From NCBI RefSeq assembly GCF_021502725.1, contig NZ_JAKFFS010000008.1:1-64000 (forward strand): 64,000 nucleotides of DNA, read 5' to 3'. The position numbers and the translations under genes were made by a program. Positions 18,188 through 28,414 of the stretch are shown in pieces. Source of the stretch: Dyadobacter sp. CY345. GTDB lineage: Bacteria > Bacteroidota > Bacteroidia > Cytophagales > Spirosomataceae. How positions within the stretch are numbered: position 1 is the first letter of the stretch; each line of letters begins with the position of its first letter. Below the pieces are notes generated by a model. The model was not told the origin of the DNA. It was given only the letters and a program-made list of their open reading frames with translations, and made no database searches.

Positions 18188-21100
18188 TTAAAAATTAGCT
18201 CTCAAACCAAGTGATAGCGTTCTCACCATCGGGTAAGGAGCGGGCCCGCCTTTGATAGAGCTCGCTTGGATCTCCGGATCTACACCTTTAAAACCAGTCA
18301 GGATAAATGCGTTCTGCACATCTGCGAAAACCCTCAGGCTTTTAACGTATTTAGTCAAACCACCTGAATTGATCGTGTAGCCCAGGGTAATGTTCCGGCA
18401 TCTAAGAAAATCCCTTTTTACAAGCCGTGTGTCCAGTCCGGCATCCAGTGCGATCGCCCCTTCATTGTAAGCTGCGCCGGGTAAAGTCCCCGTAGGATTT
18501 GACGTACTCCATGCATCCTTGATTCGCTCAGTTCCACTTTGGTTGCTGGATAACAAACTTACCGGGTCACCCCATAGTGTGGTGAAGTCATTACCCCACG
18601 CACCGTATTGTCCGTAGAAAAACACGCTCAGGTCAAATTTGCCGTATGTGAAGTTGTTTCCAAATCCTACGATTGCTTTGGGAATTCCGGAATAACTTTT
18701 AACATCGTTGAAATCCAGTTTTCCATCGCCATTGTTGTCTACAAAGATTGGATTTCCAGGCTTCCTTGCAGTTGTAGGCTGCCAAGCAGGTACTTCCTGT
18801 CCTGCCTGCAGAATGCCGTTTGTTTGATACACATAAATAATATCGCCGCCGACCGGATCATTAACACGGCCATACTGTGCCGGAGGATCGTTCGGAAAAC
18901 GAGTCACCCAACGGTTTTTGAAATGCGTTACGTTCAACGTGGTATTCCAGCTGAAATCTTTCGTTTTGATATTTTCAGTATTAATGCTGAATTCAAAACC
19001 CTTGCGCCGCTGATGTCCGCCGTTAATCGGTGACGTTGAAATGATAGACAATTGCTGGGTAGTAGCACTGCTGAGCAGACGCGTACGGTTCTCTGTAAAA
19101 ACATCCACAGATCCGGTTATGCGCTCCTTGAACAAACCAAAATCCAGACCGGCATTAAAAGTCTTTGTAATTGGCCAGCGCAGATTTGGATTATCAAATG
19201 CGGTGAGACGATATGGAAAGTAGACCGCCGAGCCATTGTTGAATGTAACTGCATTGGGATCAGCGCCATAAGCTCCGTACGCAACGCTACCCGGACGTTC
19301 ACCTGTCATACCGTAGCTGGCACGAATCTTCAAGGTGCTGATCGTCTGGATACCTTGCATAAATGCCTCATTGTTAATCTTCCAACCCGCAGAAACAGAA
19401 GGGAAGTACTGGTATTTATTATCTGGAAAAAATTTATCAGCACCATCGCGGCGCACGGTCAGCGAGAGCAGGTAGCGATCCAGGAAGTCGAAATTGCTAC
19501 GGACAAAAAATGATCGCAGCTTGTTAATTCCTCTGTAAGAACCAATCACTTTCGGGCCGGTAGCAGATGCGAGGTTGTCAGTATTGATAGCATCCTGCAT
19601 ATCCGAAGTTTCTACACTGAAACCTGAAAAATCTTCCAGATATTGACCAACACCGGTAACTACATCCAGATTAAGCCAGTCGCCGAACGACTTTTTATAT
19701 GACATCGTTGCTTCCATCGTTTGATTTTGTCTGCGTGTTTCAGCCAGCGAAGCTCTTGCTTTGTAGAGTTGTCCCCAAAAAACGGTTACCGGAATGTAAA
19801 AGTCACGAATCGAATATTCGCTGTTGTTTCCATACAATAATTTCGCTGTCAAAACATTTGGAATGATGTCAATATCGAGCGATGTATTTGCCAACAAGCC
19901 TTGTGCTTTTGTTTTATCCTTGATATCCAACAGGGAAACCGGGTTGCCGGTTTGGGCAAACTGGCTGTATGTCCCATCGGCATTGTACACGGGAACCGAT
20001 GAGGGGTAGGCCAATGCCGCCTGTAACGCATTAAAGCCCTGCGTACCCGAACCGCCAGTTTGCCAGCCCGCCTGCGGATTGGAGTAGGCATTCCGATTGG
20101 CATTTGCATTTACATTCAGTCTGAAAATTTTGCTTAAAACAAAAGAAACATTCAGCCTGCCGGAGAAACGGGTCAGATCGGACTTCTTCATGGACCCAAC
20201 CTGGTTGAAATAGTTACCGGAAAAAAAGTAAGTAGCCTTCTCAGTCCCGCCATTTACGCTTACGTTGTGGTTATCTACACTGCCAGGACGTAAAACCTGT
20301 CCAAGCCAGTCAGTTCCTTCACCGGCGCTGCGAATTTGCTCGTCAGTAAATTTTTGCGTGTAACCACTCAGATCCGCAGGTACTGTTCCAAATGGTGCCA
20401 TGTTTCGGTCTGACTGGTATTTATCAATATTCAATTGATTGAAATAAAGCATGTAGTCGGACGCATTCAATGGTTTTAGGTAAGGCATATTTCTTGAAAA
20501 GGAACGGCTTCCATCGTAGCTCACACTCATCCTGCCCGCCTTTCCTTTTTTGGTTGTAATGATCATTACGCCGTTTGCCGCCGATACACCATAAATTGCC
20601 GCACTTGCATCTTTAAGGAATTCAATGGACTCAATGTCATTAGGGTTCAATCCGGCCAGTCCACCACGGTTAACGCCTTGAATTTCAACAGATCCATTGC
20701 TAGGCTCCATACCACTGCCCGGATATACCACGCCGTCAATTACTAGCAATGGATCACCTTTTCCACGTATTGAGACTGAGATATTACCGCCCGGCTGTGA
20801 ACTTTGCTGTGTAACCTGCAAACCTGCCGCACGGCCAAATAGAAGTTCGGAAATATTGTTATTGGCCGATGTTGGGATTTTGGTGGGATCAACTTTCGAA
20901 ATCGCCGTAGTTAAGTTTTTCTTGGCCGTTGTACCATATCCAACGACCACCACTTCGTCAAGGTTCTGCGTATCCGTCAGCAATTTCACATCAATCACAT
21001 TACGATTGGCGATCGTAATTTCCTGTTTGATATATCCTATAAAGGAAAAAACGAGCGTCTGCACTCCGGCAGATCCGTTTGGCAGAGCTAGTGAGTACTC

Positions 21101-21274
21101 GCCATTTTGGTCGGTTGAAGTTCCGCTGGTATTTCCCTTCAAAACCACGTTAACTCCGGGCAGCTCTCCGCCGGCATTGTCAGTCACTTTTCCTTTAATG
21201 ACAATCTGTTGCGCAAAGAGTACAGTACAGGAAGTCAATAGGAAAATCTGCAAAAGCAGTAATTTTTTCTTCAT
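18188..21274 (-). CDS. SusC/RagA-family TonB-linked outer membrane transporter (PUL 1)
   Basis: 1028 residues. A signal peptide (to about residue 22) is followed by a carboxypeptidase-regulatory-like domain (KGKVTDNAGGELPGVNVVLKG), the SusC signature DEVVVVGYGT near residue 110, a plug domain (RGKGDPLLVIDGVVYPG, FLKDASAAIYGVSAANGVMI) and a 22-strand-type barrel ending in aromatic ANF. It imports oligosaccharides across the outer membrane with TonB energy and pairs with the SusD just downstream. The sensor gene diverges 178 bases upstream, and the intergenic region must hold the operon promoter. Confidence 0.96.
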   Translation of the reverse strand: MKKKLLLLQIFLLTSCTVLFAQQIVIKGKVTDNAGGELPGVNVVLKGNTSGTSTDQNGEYSLALPNGSAGVQTLVFSFIGYIKQEITIANRNVIDVKLLTDTQNLDEVVVVGYGTTAKKNLTTAISKVDPTKIPTSANNNISELLFGRAAGLQVTQQSSQPGGNISVSIRGKGDPLLVIDGVVYPGSGMEPSNGSVEIQGVNRGGLAGLNPNDIESIEFLKDASAAIYGVSAANGVMIITTKKGKAGRMSVSYDGSRSFSRNMPYLKPLNASDYMLYFNQLNIDKYQSDRNMAPFGTVPADLSGYTQKFTDEQIRSAGEGTDWLGQVLRPGSVDNHNVSVNGGTEKATYFFSGNYFNQVGSMKKSDLTRFSGRLNVSFVLSKIFRLNVNANANRNAYSNPQAGWQTGGSGTQGFNALQAALAYPSSVPVYNADGTYSQFAQTGNPVSLLDIKDKTKAQGLLANTSLDIDIIPNVLTAKLLYGNNSEYSIRDFYIPVTVFWGQLYKARASLAETRRQNQTMEATMSYKKSFGDWLNLDVVTGVGQYLEDFSGFSVETSDMQDAINTDNLASATGPKVIGSYRGINKLRSFFVRSNFDFLDRYLLSLTVRRDGADKFFPDNKYQYFPSVSAGWKINNEAFMQGIQTISTLKIRASYGMTGERPGSVAYGAYGADPNAVTFNNGSAVYFPYRLTAFDNPNLRWPITKTFNAGLDFGLFKERITGSVDVFTENRTRLLSSATTQQLSIISTSPINGGHQRRKGFEFSINTENIKTKDFSWNTTLNVTHFKNRWVTRFPNDPPAQYGRVNDPVGGDIIYVYQTNGILQAGQEVPAWQPTTARKPGNPIFVDNNGDGKLDFNDVKSYSGIPKAIVGFGNNFTYGKFDLSVFFYGQYGAWGNDFTTLWGDPVSLLSSNQSGTERIKDAWSTSNPTGTLPGAAYNEGAIALDAGLDTRLVKRDFLRCRNITLGYTINSGGLTKYVKSLRVFADVQNAFILTGFKGVDPEIQASSIKGGPAPYPMVRTLSLGLRANF

Positions 21275-21452
21275 CGCGTTTCTGGATTAAGTTTATATTT
21301 TACATTACATTTTCATGGTTGCAAGGTATATTAGCCGCTAGACTTCGATTAGAAATAATCTGACATAAAGCAATAATTTTCCGATATTTGTCTGGTATTT
21401 ATTATATTTTTTGTTCAAAAAGTCGGTTTTTAAGTCAAAAGGAGTGCGTGGG

Positions 21453-24400
21453 ATGGTTAGTATCAGCAGAACGTGGGTGATTGTTTTTTCTTTGATGCTG
21501 GCATCTCTGCATTTGCAAGCAAGGGAAAAATTCTTTGGGACACTTTCCATGAGAGAAGGATTACCGACCAATCTGATCAATGCCGTTGCGCAGGATCGCA
21601 ACAACTTCATCTGGATTGCCACCGGCGACGGCCTGGCCCGCTATGATGGATATCATTTCCGCTTTTTCAAAAAAGGAGGAACGCCCAACTCCATTCCGAG
21701 CAACGGCGTACAGACAGTCTATGCAGACGGAGATGATCTTTGGGTTGGGACTGTAAATGGATTGTGTAAAATCAATACAGTTACTTTCGCCATCACCCGC
21801 ATTTCCACCGGAACGCATACAAATATACGTTGCTTTTCGAAAGACACTAATGGCAACCTCTGGATTGGGACCATGACCGCGCTCGTCAAATACAATCAAA
21901 AGAACAAATCGTTTATCACTTTAACCACACAAAACAGCAAACTAAGCCACAATACAGTCCGGACGATTTTTCAGGACAAAAAGGGAATATTGTGGGTAGG
22001 TACCTATAACGGACTTAACAAGCTGGATCCCGCACGACAGGGTTTTACTATTTTTAATCTAAAAGGAAAAGGGAGCCCGGATCATAAAAATAATCTCATC
22101 TGCGACATCAAACCCGTTGCAGGTAACGATTCGTTGATCTGGGTGGGGACGGATACAGGACTTTGCCGGTTCAATACGATTACCGGAAAGAACGAGAATC
22201 AAAGTGAACGGATAAAACTCAGTAACCATGTCGTTAAAGCGATTTATACTGACAAAGATCAGAATGTATGGCTTGGAACAGATTTTGGACTGAATATCTA
22301 TAATCCGACTGCTCAAACGAATGAGCGCTACTTTCACAATCCGCATTCACCTTACTCAATTTCTGACAATGTTATCTGGCAAATATTTGAAGATCAGGCG
22401 GGTGTACTTTGGTTTGTTACTTCCAACGGGATCAGCAAGTTCAACCAGATGGACAATTTGTACCAATACCACCACGTGACGCAGCAGGTTGGAGGGCAAA
22501 CGATCGGAAATCAGGTGAAGTCTTTTCTTGTGAGCAAAAAGGAGATTTACTGGATCGGTACATTACACGGCGTTATCCGTTTCGATCCGAAAACAGGACA
22601 AAGCCGAAAGTTTAACATTGATTCACCCCAGCAAAGTCGTCTGTTGATCAATAATGTCACTGTTTTGCATGAAGATCGTGACGGACGCATCTGGATTGGC
22701 ACAGTAGCCGGAATTAATGTGTGGGATGATGAAAAGCAGATCATGCAGGCAGTGACCGCCAGCGAAAATAATGGGCTTGCTTCCAATTACATCAACAATT
22801 TTGTTGAAACACCGGATGGGATTTTACTGGTAGGAACCTGGGAGGGAGGGATTTTTCAGGCTACTAATAGCTTGAAGGTCATTACGGGCATACAATTCAA
22901 ACTTGTATCAAAAGTTGAAACAGACAAGTTTTTGTTTGGTGCGAAGGCGCTTTGGTTAATTGAATTTGACGAGCTTTTTCAACTAAATCTGGACACCGGG
23001 GTTAAGAGAAAAGTCACACAATTTGGCATCGCGGCTGATCGTAAAACAGTTAACAGCTTTTTTATGTCAAAAAGTGGCTCCATCTGGGCAGCAACTGAAA
23101 ACGGATTGGTTGAATATATTCCATCTGTCAACAAAGCGTCTTTTCACCCAATCCCGAACCATAGCACAGCCAGGGCTGCAATCACCGAAGATCAGCACGG
23201 CAGTATATGGATCGCCACTAACACCGCACTCGAAAAATTTATACCTGCAAGCCAGAAAGTAGAATTCTATCCCCTTAATAAAAATCTGCCTCTTAAAAGC
23301 TTTTATGCGGGCTGCGTGGCACGGTCACCTTCCGGTGAGCTGTTTTTTGGTGGGGATAACGGATACATATCATTCGCTCCTGAAAAGGCGATCGCAAATG
23401 TTTACCAGCCCAAGGTTGTTCTTACGGGTTTGCTGCTGAATAATAAGCAGGTAGAAATTGGTGAGAAAGTAGATGGCCGGGTGATTTTAGATCGTGATAT
23501 TTCCTTTGTGCCAGGCATTGAGCTCGATTACAGTCAGCGATCACTGGAATTGCAATTTGCAGCATTGCATTTCTCGCAACCTGAGGTAAATACATATTCC
23601 TACAAGCTGGAAGATGCTGATGAAAACTGGACTACGACTTCGGGAGATAAGAATTTTGCGGTGTACTCGAATCTTTCGCCCGGGACCTACACATTTCGGG
23701 TGCGTGGTACCAATAACAACGGGATATGGAGCAATGACATCAGTACGACGCAGATTACCATTAATCCGCCGTTCTTTTTGAGCAAAGGTTTTTTGGCATT
23801 GTACCTGCTATTGATCGCCGCCGGGGTATATTTTGGTTTGAAGATTTATTCAGGCAGGATTAAACTCAAAAATGAACTGAAAATAAGTAAGCTGGAAGTA
23901 GCGCATGCAGAGGAAATAGAACAGACCAAGGAGCAATTTTTTACGAATATTTCCCACGAACTGCGCACGCCAATCAGTCTGATACTTCCGCCGATCCACC
24001 AGGTCATGAAAAACGGGAAATTGGATGATGATAATTTTAAACTTATCTCGTTGGCTGAAAAGAATTCGCACCGCTTACTTCGTGTGGTAAATCAGGTGCT
24101 CGATTTTAAGAAAATGCAGGAGGATAAATTGTATCTGAACACATCTAAAGTTGAAATTATTGGCTTGTTGAAAGAGCTCTATTCGCATTTTACAGACAAA
24201 GCATCGAGACATGAGGTCAATTATACATTTACAAATTACACAGCGCAGTTTGAGATATTTGCAGATGCAGAAAAGGTAGAGACAATCGTATTAAACCTGC
24301 TTTCAAATGCATTTAAATTCACACCCAATGGAGGCACTATCACGCTGGGCGTTGAAACAATAAATGCAGCAAATCCTAATGATCATGCTGTTCAAATCCG

Positions 24401-25505
24401 GGTTTCTGACACTGGGGTTGGTATTTCGGCAGATGATCAGAAGCGTATTTTCGAGCGTTTTTATCAAACTGCCGAATCAAGAAAAAGGGAAATGGGTTCA
24501 GGCATCGGGCTTGCTCTTACGCTGGAATATGTGAAAATGCATGGAGGCGAAATAAAACTCGAAAGCGAGCCAGGAAAAGGAAGTGTTTTCACTATTCTGC
24601 TGCCAAAAGGGAAGACTGAGCAAATAATGGAGGAAGTGAATGATGCTGACTTTTACCCAATGTTCCAGGCTCCGACGCTCGACCCAAAAGAGCATGAACC
24701 GGTAAACTCTGGACTAGATAAACCACTTCTGCTGATCGTAGAAGATAACCCGGATATGATTGATTTTATCCGCTTGACGCTCAATGAAAAATATCGTTTT
24801 GTGATTGCAAGTGATGGCGAGGAAGGTTTGAAAATGGCTATGAAGTATCTGCCTGATGTGATCATTTCTGACGTTATGATGCCGGTGATGGATGGTCTGA
24901 CGTTCTGTAAAATGATTAAAGAGAATCCTAAGACCAGTCGCACCGCTGTGATATTGCTGACCGCAAGAAGCCTGACCTCTCAAAAAATTGAGGGAATAAA
25001 AACGGGAGCCGATGCCTACATTACCAAGCCATTCGATATAGAGCTACTCGATGCGCAAATCGACAATCTTTTGCAAAGAAAAGAGAAGTTGGCGGCTTAT
25101 TTCCAGCATATCCTTATTGTTACACCGGCGGTTGAAGATGGCAGGGAAAACGTGGATGAAAAGTTTGTGAAAAGAGTGATGAGTAGTGTAGAAGCCCATA
25201 TTGCCGATCCGGAATTTAACGTGGAAATACTGGCTTCTGAGATTGGTATGAGCTCTGCGCATCTTTCGAGGAAACTAAAATCATTAACACAATTTTCGGC
25301 GAACGAAATCATTAAAAAATACCGGATCAAAAAAGCTTCGCTGCTTTTGGAAAACAAGGAGGGAAATGTATCAGAAGTGATGTATGATGTTGGCTTTTCC
25401 AATCTTTCCTATTTTTCAAAGTGTTTCCGGGAAGAATTTGGTGTCTCTCCCACGGAATATGTAAAGAACGCTTCGGGGAAGTTTAATATAGGTCAGATTC
25501 TCTAG
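21453..25505 (+). CDS. Hybrid two-component system sensor-regulator of PUL 1 (HTCS)
   Basis: 1350 residues from ATG 21453, chosen because AAAAGGAG lies 8 bases upstream and a signal sequence (TWVIVFSLMLASLHLQA) follows; an in-frame ATG at 21411 gives 14 more residues. Order: two-component propeller repeats with recurring 'LWVGT'-type motifs (about 30-720), a Y_Y_Y domain, one membrane helix (about 795-815), HisKA with FFTNISHELRTP, HATPase (NLLSNAFKFTPNGG), a receiver (IISDVMMPVMDG) and an AraC domain (last 100 residues). The periplasmic propeller binds oligosaccharide and the AraC part activates the PUL. It diverges from susC, the usual HTCS arrangement. Confidence 0.95.
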   Translation: MVSISRTWVIVFSLMLASLHLQAREKFFGTLSMREGLPTNLINAVAQDRNNFIWIATGDGLARYDGYHFRFFKKGGTPNSIPSNGVQTVYADGDDLWVGTVNGLCKINTVTFAITRISTGTHTNIRCFSKDTNGNLWIGTMTALVKYNQKNKSFITLTTQNSKLSHNTVRTIFQDKKGILWVGTYNGLNKLDPARQGFTIFNLKGKGSPDHKNNLICDIKPVAGNDSLIWVGTDTGLCRFNTITGKNENQSERIKLSNHVVKAIYTDKDQNVWLGTDFGLNIYNPTAQTNERYFHNPHSPYSISDNVIWQIFEDQAGVLWFVTSNGISKFNQMDNLYQYHHVTQQVGGQTIGNQVKSFLVSKKEIYWIGTLHGVIRFDPKTGQSRKFNIDSPQQSRLLINNVTVLHEDRDGRIWIGTVAGINVWDDEKQIMQAVTASENNGLASNYINNFVETPDGILLVGTWEGGIFQATNSLKVITGIQFKLVSKVETDKFLFGAKALWLIEFDELFQLNLDTGVKRKVTQFGIAADRKTVNSFFMSKSGSIWAATENGLVEYIPSVNKASFHPIPNHSTARAAITEDQHGSIWIATNTALEKFIPASQKVEFYPLNKNLPLKSFYAGCVARSPSGELFFGGDNGYISFAPEKAIANVYQPKVVLTGLLLNNKQVEIGEKVDGRVILDRDISFVPGIELDYSQRSLELQFAALHFSQPEVNTYSYKLEDADENWTTTSGDKNFAVYSNLSPGTYTFRVRGTNNNGIWSNDISTTQITINPPFFLSKGFLALYLLLIAAGVYFGLKIYSGRIKLKNELKISKLEVAHAEEIEQTKEQFFTNISHELRTPISLILPPIHQVMKNGKLDDDNFKLISLAEKNSHRLLRVVNQVLDFKKMQEDKLYLNTSKVEIIGLLKELYSHFTDKASRHEVNYTFTNYTAQFEIFADAEKVETIVLNLLSNAFKFTPNGGTITLGVETINAANPNDHAVQIRVSDTGVGISADDQKRIFERFYQTAESRKREMGSGIGLALTLEYVKMHGGEIKLESEPGKGSVFTILLPKGKTEQIMEEVNDADFYPMFQAPTLDPKEHEPVNSGLDKPLLLIVEDNPDMIDFIRLTLNEKYRFVIASDGEEGLKMAMKYLPDVIISDVMMPVMDGLTFCKMIKENPKTSRTAVILLTARSLTSQKIEGIKTGADAYITKPFDIELLDAQIDNLLQRKEKLAAYFQHILIVTPAVEDGRENVDEKFVKRVMSSVEAHIADPEFNVEILASEIGMSSAHLSRKLKSLTQFSANEIIKKYRIKKASLLLENKEGNVSEVMYDVGFSNLSYFSKCFREEFGVSPTEYVKNASGKFNIGQIL

Positions 25506-25599
25506 ATAGTTCCGTTTTGTCAACCTAACCGGATTTGATTCTATTTGAAAAAAAGTCAAATTTTGCTAATTCTTAATAGAAATTACCTGAAATTTTTGC

Positions 25600-25692
25600 A
25601 TGAAAAAAACAATGATTGTAATTACAGGTGCCAACGGTAATTTAGTAAGCAAGGTTATTGAATCATTGCTTAAAAAAGTGCTTCCAAGCTGA
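25600..25692 (+). pseudogene. N-terminal fragment of an NmrA-type NAD(P)-binding protein
   Basis: The frame MKKTMIVITGANGNLVSKVI is the start of a QorB/NmrA-type Rossmann protein, with GANGNL as its dinucleotide loop (family: GATGxLG). After KKVL it stops at 25690-25692, and no continuation in any frame resembles the family. It is not a copy of the SDR at 2193, whose loop differs. A dead remnant of about 30 codons. Confidence 0.6.
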
Positions 25693-26370
25693 CATAAGTT
25701 TGCACGACGGTCTCAAAATTCCTGCAGCCAGTTACTGCCACGGAACTTTGCGCAAGCTTGGAAATTTCGAAAGTAGAATTTTCAGTACCTAAGAAGTTGG
25801 CGGCAATCTGAGATGCATTACTGATTTTACGTCCCGGATCAAGGCTGACATAAGAAAACCTGTCGTAAAATGAGTCTCCGGATGATCCATCATAATCTCT
25901 GGTGCCATCGAAGTCGCTCAATGTGCCATTAAAAGTGACATCGCTGTTCATAATTAAGTGTGCTCCAATAGGCAGTGGCTTCGTTACCTTGCTGGCAGCT
26001 GTGATTGAATATCGGTCGTTCCTGTATTTTCAATACCTAATACACGATGAAAAACTTATTCCGTGGCAAATAACTTTACGTTCAGCGGAATCTCCGTAAC
26101 ACTCGATTTGGAAAGCTGCAGTATTTGACTCCATTCCGAGACTACTACATCCTTTTGCGTGCAATATGTTAGTGCATTTTCTTTTGAGACTAAGCCAAGT
26201 CCATAATTTGAAACAGACTGATTGGTGCCGATAGTAAATTAATCAGTGAAATTATCGGAATCTGCGGCACTATTAATAGTTTCATCATTCCCTATGCGTG
26301 GCAGATCGTCCAGAAAAATACTTCCGGCATCCGCCTCCTGTAGGGTGGCAATGGTGTTGGACTTCATATG
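25670..26370 (-). pseudogene. Decayed secreted beta-rich protein, choice-of-anchor E-like
   Basis: Reading the minus strand from about 26365 to 25670 gives protein-like pieces interrupted by stops and shifts: MKSNTIATLQEADAGSIFLD, then SEWSQILQLSKSSVTEIPLN, then LGIENTGTTDIQSQLP, then an intact 93-codon stretch (25670-25951) with FNGTLSDFDGTRDYDGSSGD and a closing VTGCRNFETVVQTYVS. The pattern 'ENTG... TFNG... LSDFDGTxDYxGxSG ... TGxGNFxxxxxTYxxxxA' resembles choice-of-anchor E domains of secreted proteins. Several in-frame stops (TGA, TAA) mark it as dead. The family assignment is from remembered consensus and is tentative. Confidence 0.4.
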
Positions 26371-26726
26371 CTTATGCTGAATTAACTCATGAGATAGAAT
26401 TATTTAACAAGTTACAACACTACAACAACGGTACCGATTTTCAATAACTGATCAATGCTTGATTATTGTAAGAAGTCAGTCGGAAAATCAATTTTGAATA
26501 TTTGGTCGACTGACAATAAATTATATTTTTATAAGTTGGAAATCACAGTCCAAATGGCTATTTTTAGGATGGAGAAGAAATCATATTTGCTTAAAGAAAG
26601 TCATTCTACTCGGTCACTAATTCAGTCACCTTCTTAAATTTTGTTTTTAAATAGCTGATAATCAATAATGTATGTGCATAAACTGTGATTCCAGCGGGAT
26701 CACAATAAACAGTATCAAAAGACATC

Positions 26727-26767
26727 AAACTCCTGCAAATCAACAGATTGCAGGAGTTTTCTTTTTA
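26727..26767 (+). terminator. Orphan hairpin terminator
   Basis: AAACTCCTGCAA (26727-26738) pairs perfectly with 26748-26759, a 12-bp stem with a 9-base loop, followed by TCTTTTTAT. No intact gene ends just upstream on the plus strand, so it is either a remnant of a lost gene or ends an unseen short RNA. Confidence 0.7.
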
Positions 26768-26897
26768 TCGAAGATCACAAATTATTCAATTTTTCTCAAA
26801 ATAAGGTGAGTGATTCGGAGAGTAAATTTCTGCATCCTTAAACTCACCAAAATTAGCTTAACTAATTGTATCACAGCTTGTTCGCAGAATGGACATC

Positions 26898-26928
26898 TTG
26901 TGTTGCCCGATTTGTAAGACTAACTTTG
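26898..26928 (+). promoter_or_regulatory. Bacteroidota-type promoter of the recombinase remnant
   Basis: TTG (26898-26900), a 20-base spacer and TAACTTTG (26921-26928) match the TTTG-N19-21-TAnnTTTG consensus of Bacteroidota. The start codon of the recombinase remnant follows at 26952. Confidence 0.45.
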
Positions 26929-26951
26929 TTTAACCTTTTAACTAAAAAGTT

Positions 26952-27318
26952 ATGAAGATAAATTTCAGTCTGCTTCTCTATTTGAAAATAAAAGAATTAT
27001 GTCGGTGGACCGATGCCTATTTATGCGAGGATATCTATCGATTCTCAACGCGCAGAGCTTGCTACCAGCAGGCAATGTTTACCAAGCCATTGGGAGAGTG
27101 CCATCGGCAGACTTTCCGGAAATAAAGAGGATGCTAGGTCAATCAATTCATATCTATCCAGTATGCAGGAAAAGGTTCTTAACCAGCACAGTGATCTTTA
27201 CAAAAGAAATGAAAGGATAAGCGCCATTATTTTAAAGATCGGTTTCTTGGCCGTGTTGAGAAACGACCTACACTTTTTTTATGATAAAGTTGGATACCTT
27301 TTTCACGGATTTGGATAA
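26952..27318 (+). pseudogene. N-terminal remnant of a tyrosine recombinase (Arm DNA-binding domain type)
   Basis: The frame from 26952 reads MKINFSLLFYLK-like sequence (MKINFSLLLYLKIK), then a shift by one base puts NYVGGPMPIYARISIDSQRA in the next frame. That frame continues to 27318 with ELATSRQCLPSHWESAIGR, NKEDARSINSYLSSMQEKV and LNQHSDLYKRNERISA. This is the typical N-terminus of Bacteroidota phage-integrase/transposon recombinases with an Arm-DNA-bind_5 domain (PF17293). The core-binding and catalytic (R...HxxR...Y) domains are absent. It marks a lost mobile element between the PUL sensor and the second alcohol dehydrogenase cassette. Confidence 0.7.
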
Positions 27319-27364
27319 TCGCATCTTTAAAATGCTTCCTAATTTTGTGCTTTAAACTTTTATT

Positions 27365-28405
27365 ATGATAGCAGCAAAAGGATATGCGGCGCAAACGGCA
27401 GAAAGCCCACTGGCGCCCTGGCAATTTGAAAGACGCGATATAGGCGCGCATGATGTACAAATTGAAATTTTGTACTGCGGGGTTTGTCATACCGACATCC
27501 ACTTAACTCGTAACGAATGGTTTCCTGGTATCTTTCCGATGGTTCCCGGGCATGAGATTGTGGGACGCATCAGCGCAGTTGGCGTTCATGCCAGTAAGTT
27601 TGCCATCGGAGATTTAGGCGGCGTAGGTGTAATTGTGGATTCGTGCCGTGAATGCCAGGATTGTAAAAATGGTCAGGAGCAATTTTGCTCGGTAGCTCCA
27701 GTCCAAACCTACAACAACCTGGGCCATGACGGTTTGCCCGCATACGGGGGATATTCAAACACGATCGTTGTCAACGAGGACTTTGTGCATCACATTTCGA
27801 AAAAGTTAGACCTGGCAGGAGTGGCACCATTACTATGTGCAGGGATAACGACCTACTCGCCGCTGAAAAGATGGAATGTTGGCAAGGGCCATAAGCTGGC
27901 TGTCGTCGGTTTAGGAGGATTGGGGCATATGGCTGTTAAGTTTGGTAATGCTTTGGGGGCTGAGGTAACGGTGCTGAGCACTTCTCCGGGCAAGCAGGAA
28001 GCTGCAAAACAGCTCGGCGCCTCCCATTTTATAATTTCCAAGGATGAAGATCAGATGAAGGCAGCTTTTAAAACCTTCGATTTTGTGCTGGATACCGTTT
28101 CTGGAAGCAGCGATGTCAATCCTTATCTTTCCATACTGAAAACCAATGGGATTTATGTAAATGTAGGTATGCCGGCCAAGCCCTGGGAAGTGAGCTCCTT
28201 CTCATTGGCGACAGGCAACAAGGTAATTGCTGGTTCTGGCGCTGGCGGTCTGCCGGAAACGCAGGAGATGCTGGATTTTTGTGCGGAACACGGAATTGTC
28301 TCTGACATTGAACTGATTGACATCAAAGATATCCATACCGCTTTTGACCGTATGCAGAAGGGCGATGTCAGATACCGTTTTGTCATTGACATGCAAACCT
28401 TGTAA
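27365..28405 (+). CDS. Zinc-dependent NAD(P)-linked alcohol dehydrogenase, second copy
   Basis: 346 residues, colinear with the enzyme at 2933-3976 and identical to it at most positions by eye. Zinc ligands are C41 (GVCHTD), H63 (GHEIVG) and the structural set C94, C97, C100, C108; the cofactor loop GLGGLG is present. Expected to interconvert aldehydes and primary alcohols in the cytoplasm. An AraC-family gene follows 9 bases downstream on the same strand, so the pair forms an operon, whereas the first copy has its AraC gene upstream. Two closely similar copies suggest duplication or separate acquisition, with different inducers. Substrate unknown. Confidence 0.93.
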   Translation: MIAAKGYAAQTAESPLAPWQFERRDIGAHDVQIEILYCGVCHTDIHLTRNEWFPGIFPMVPGHEIVGRISAVGVHASKFAIGDLGGVGVIVDSCRECQDCKNGQEQFCSVAPVQTYNNLGHDGLPAYGGYSNTIVVNEDFVHHISKKLDLAGVAPLLCAGITTYSPLKRWNVGKGHKLAVVGLGGLGHMAVKFGNALGAEVTVLSTSPGKQEAAKQLGASHFIISKDEDQMKAAFKTFDFVLDTVSGSSDVNPYLSILKTNGIYVNVGMPAKPWEVSSFSLATGNKVIAGSGAGGLPETQEMLDFCAEHGIVSDIELIDIKDIHTAFDRMQKGDVRYRFVIDMQTL

Positions 28406-28414
28406 TTTTGGTAA

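Noticed and set aside
21340..21410. Possible repeated TCTGACAT/TCTGGTAT words between susC and the PUL 1 sensor as activator sites.
   Set aside because: The two copies differ at several positions and the spacing is irregular; too weak to list.
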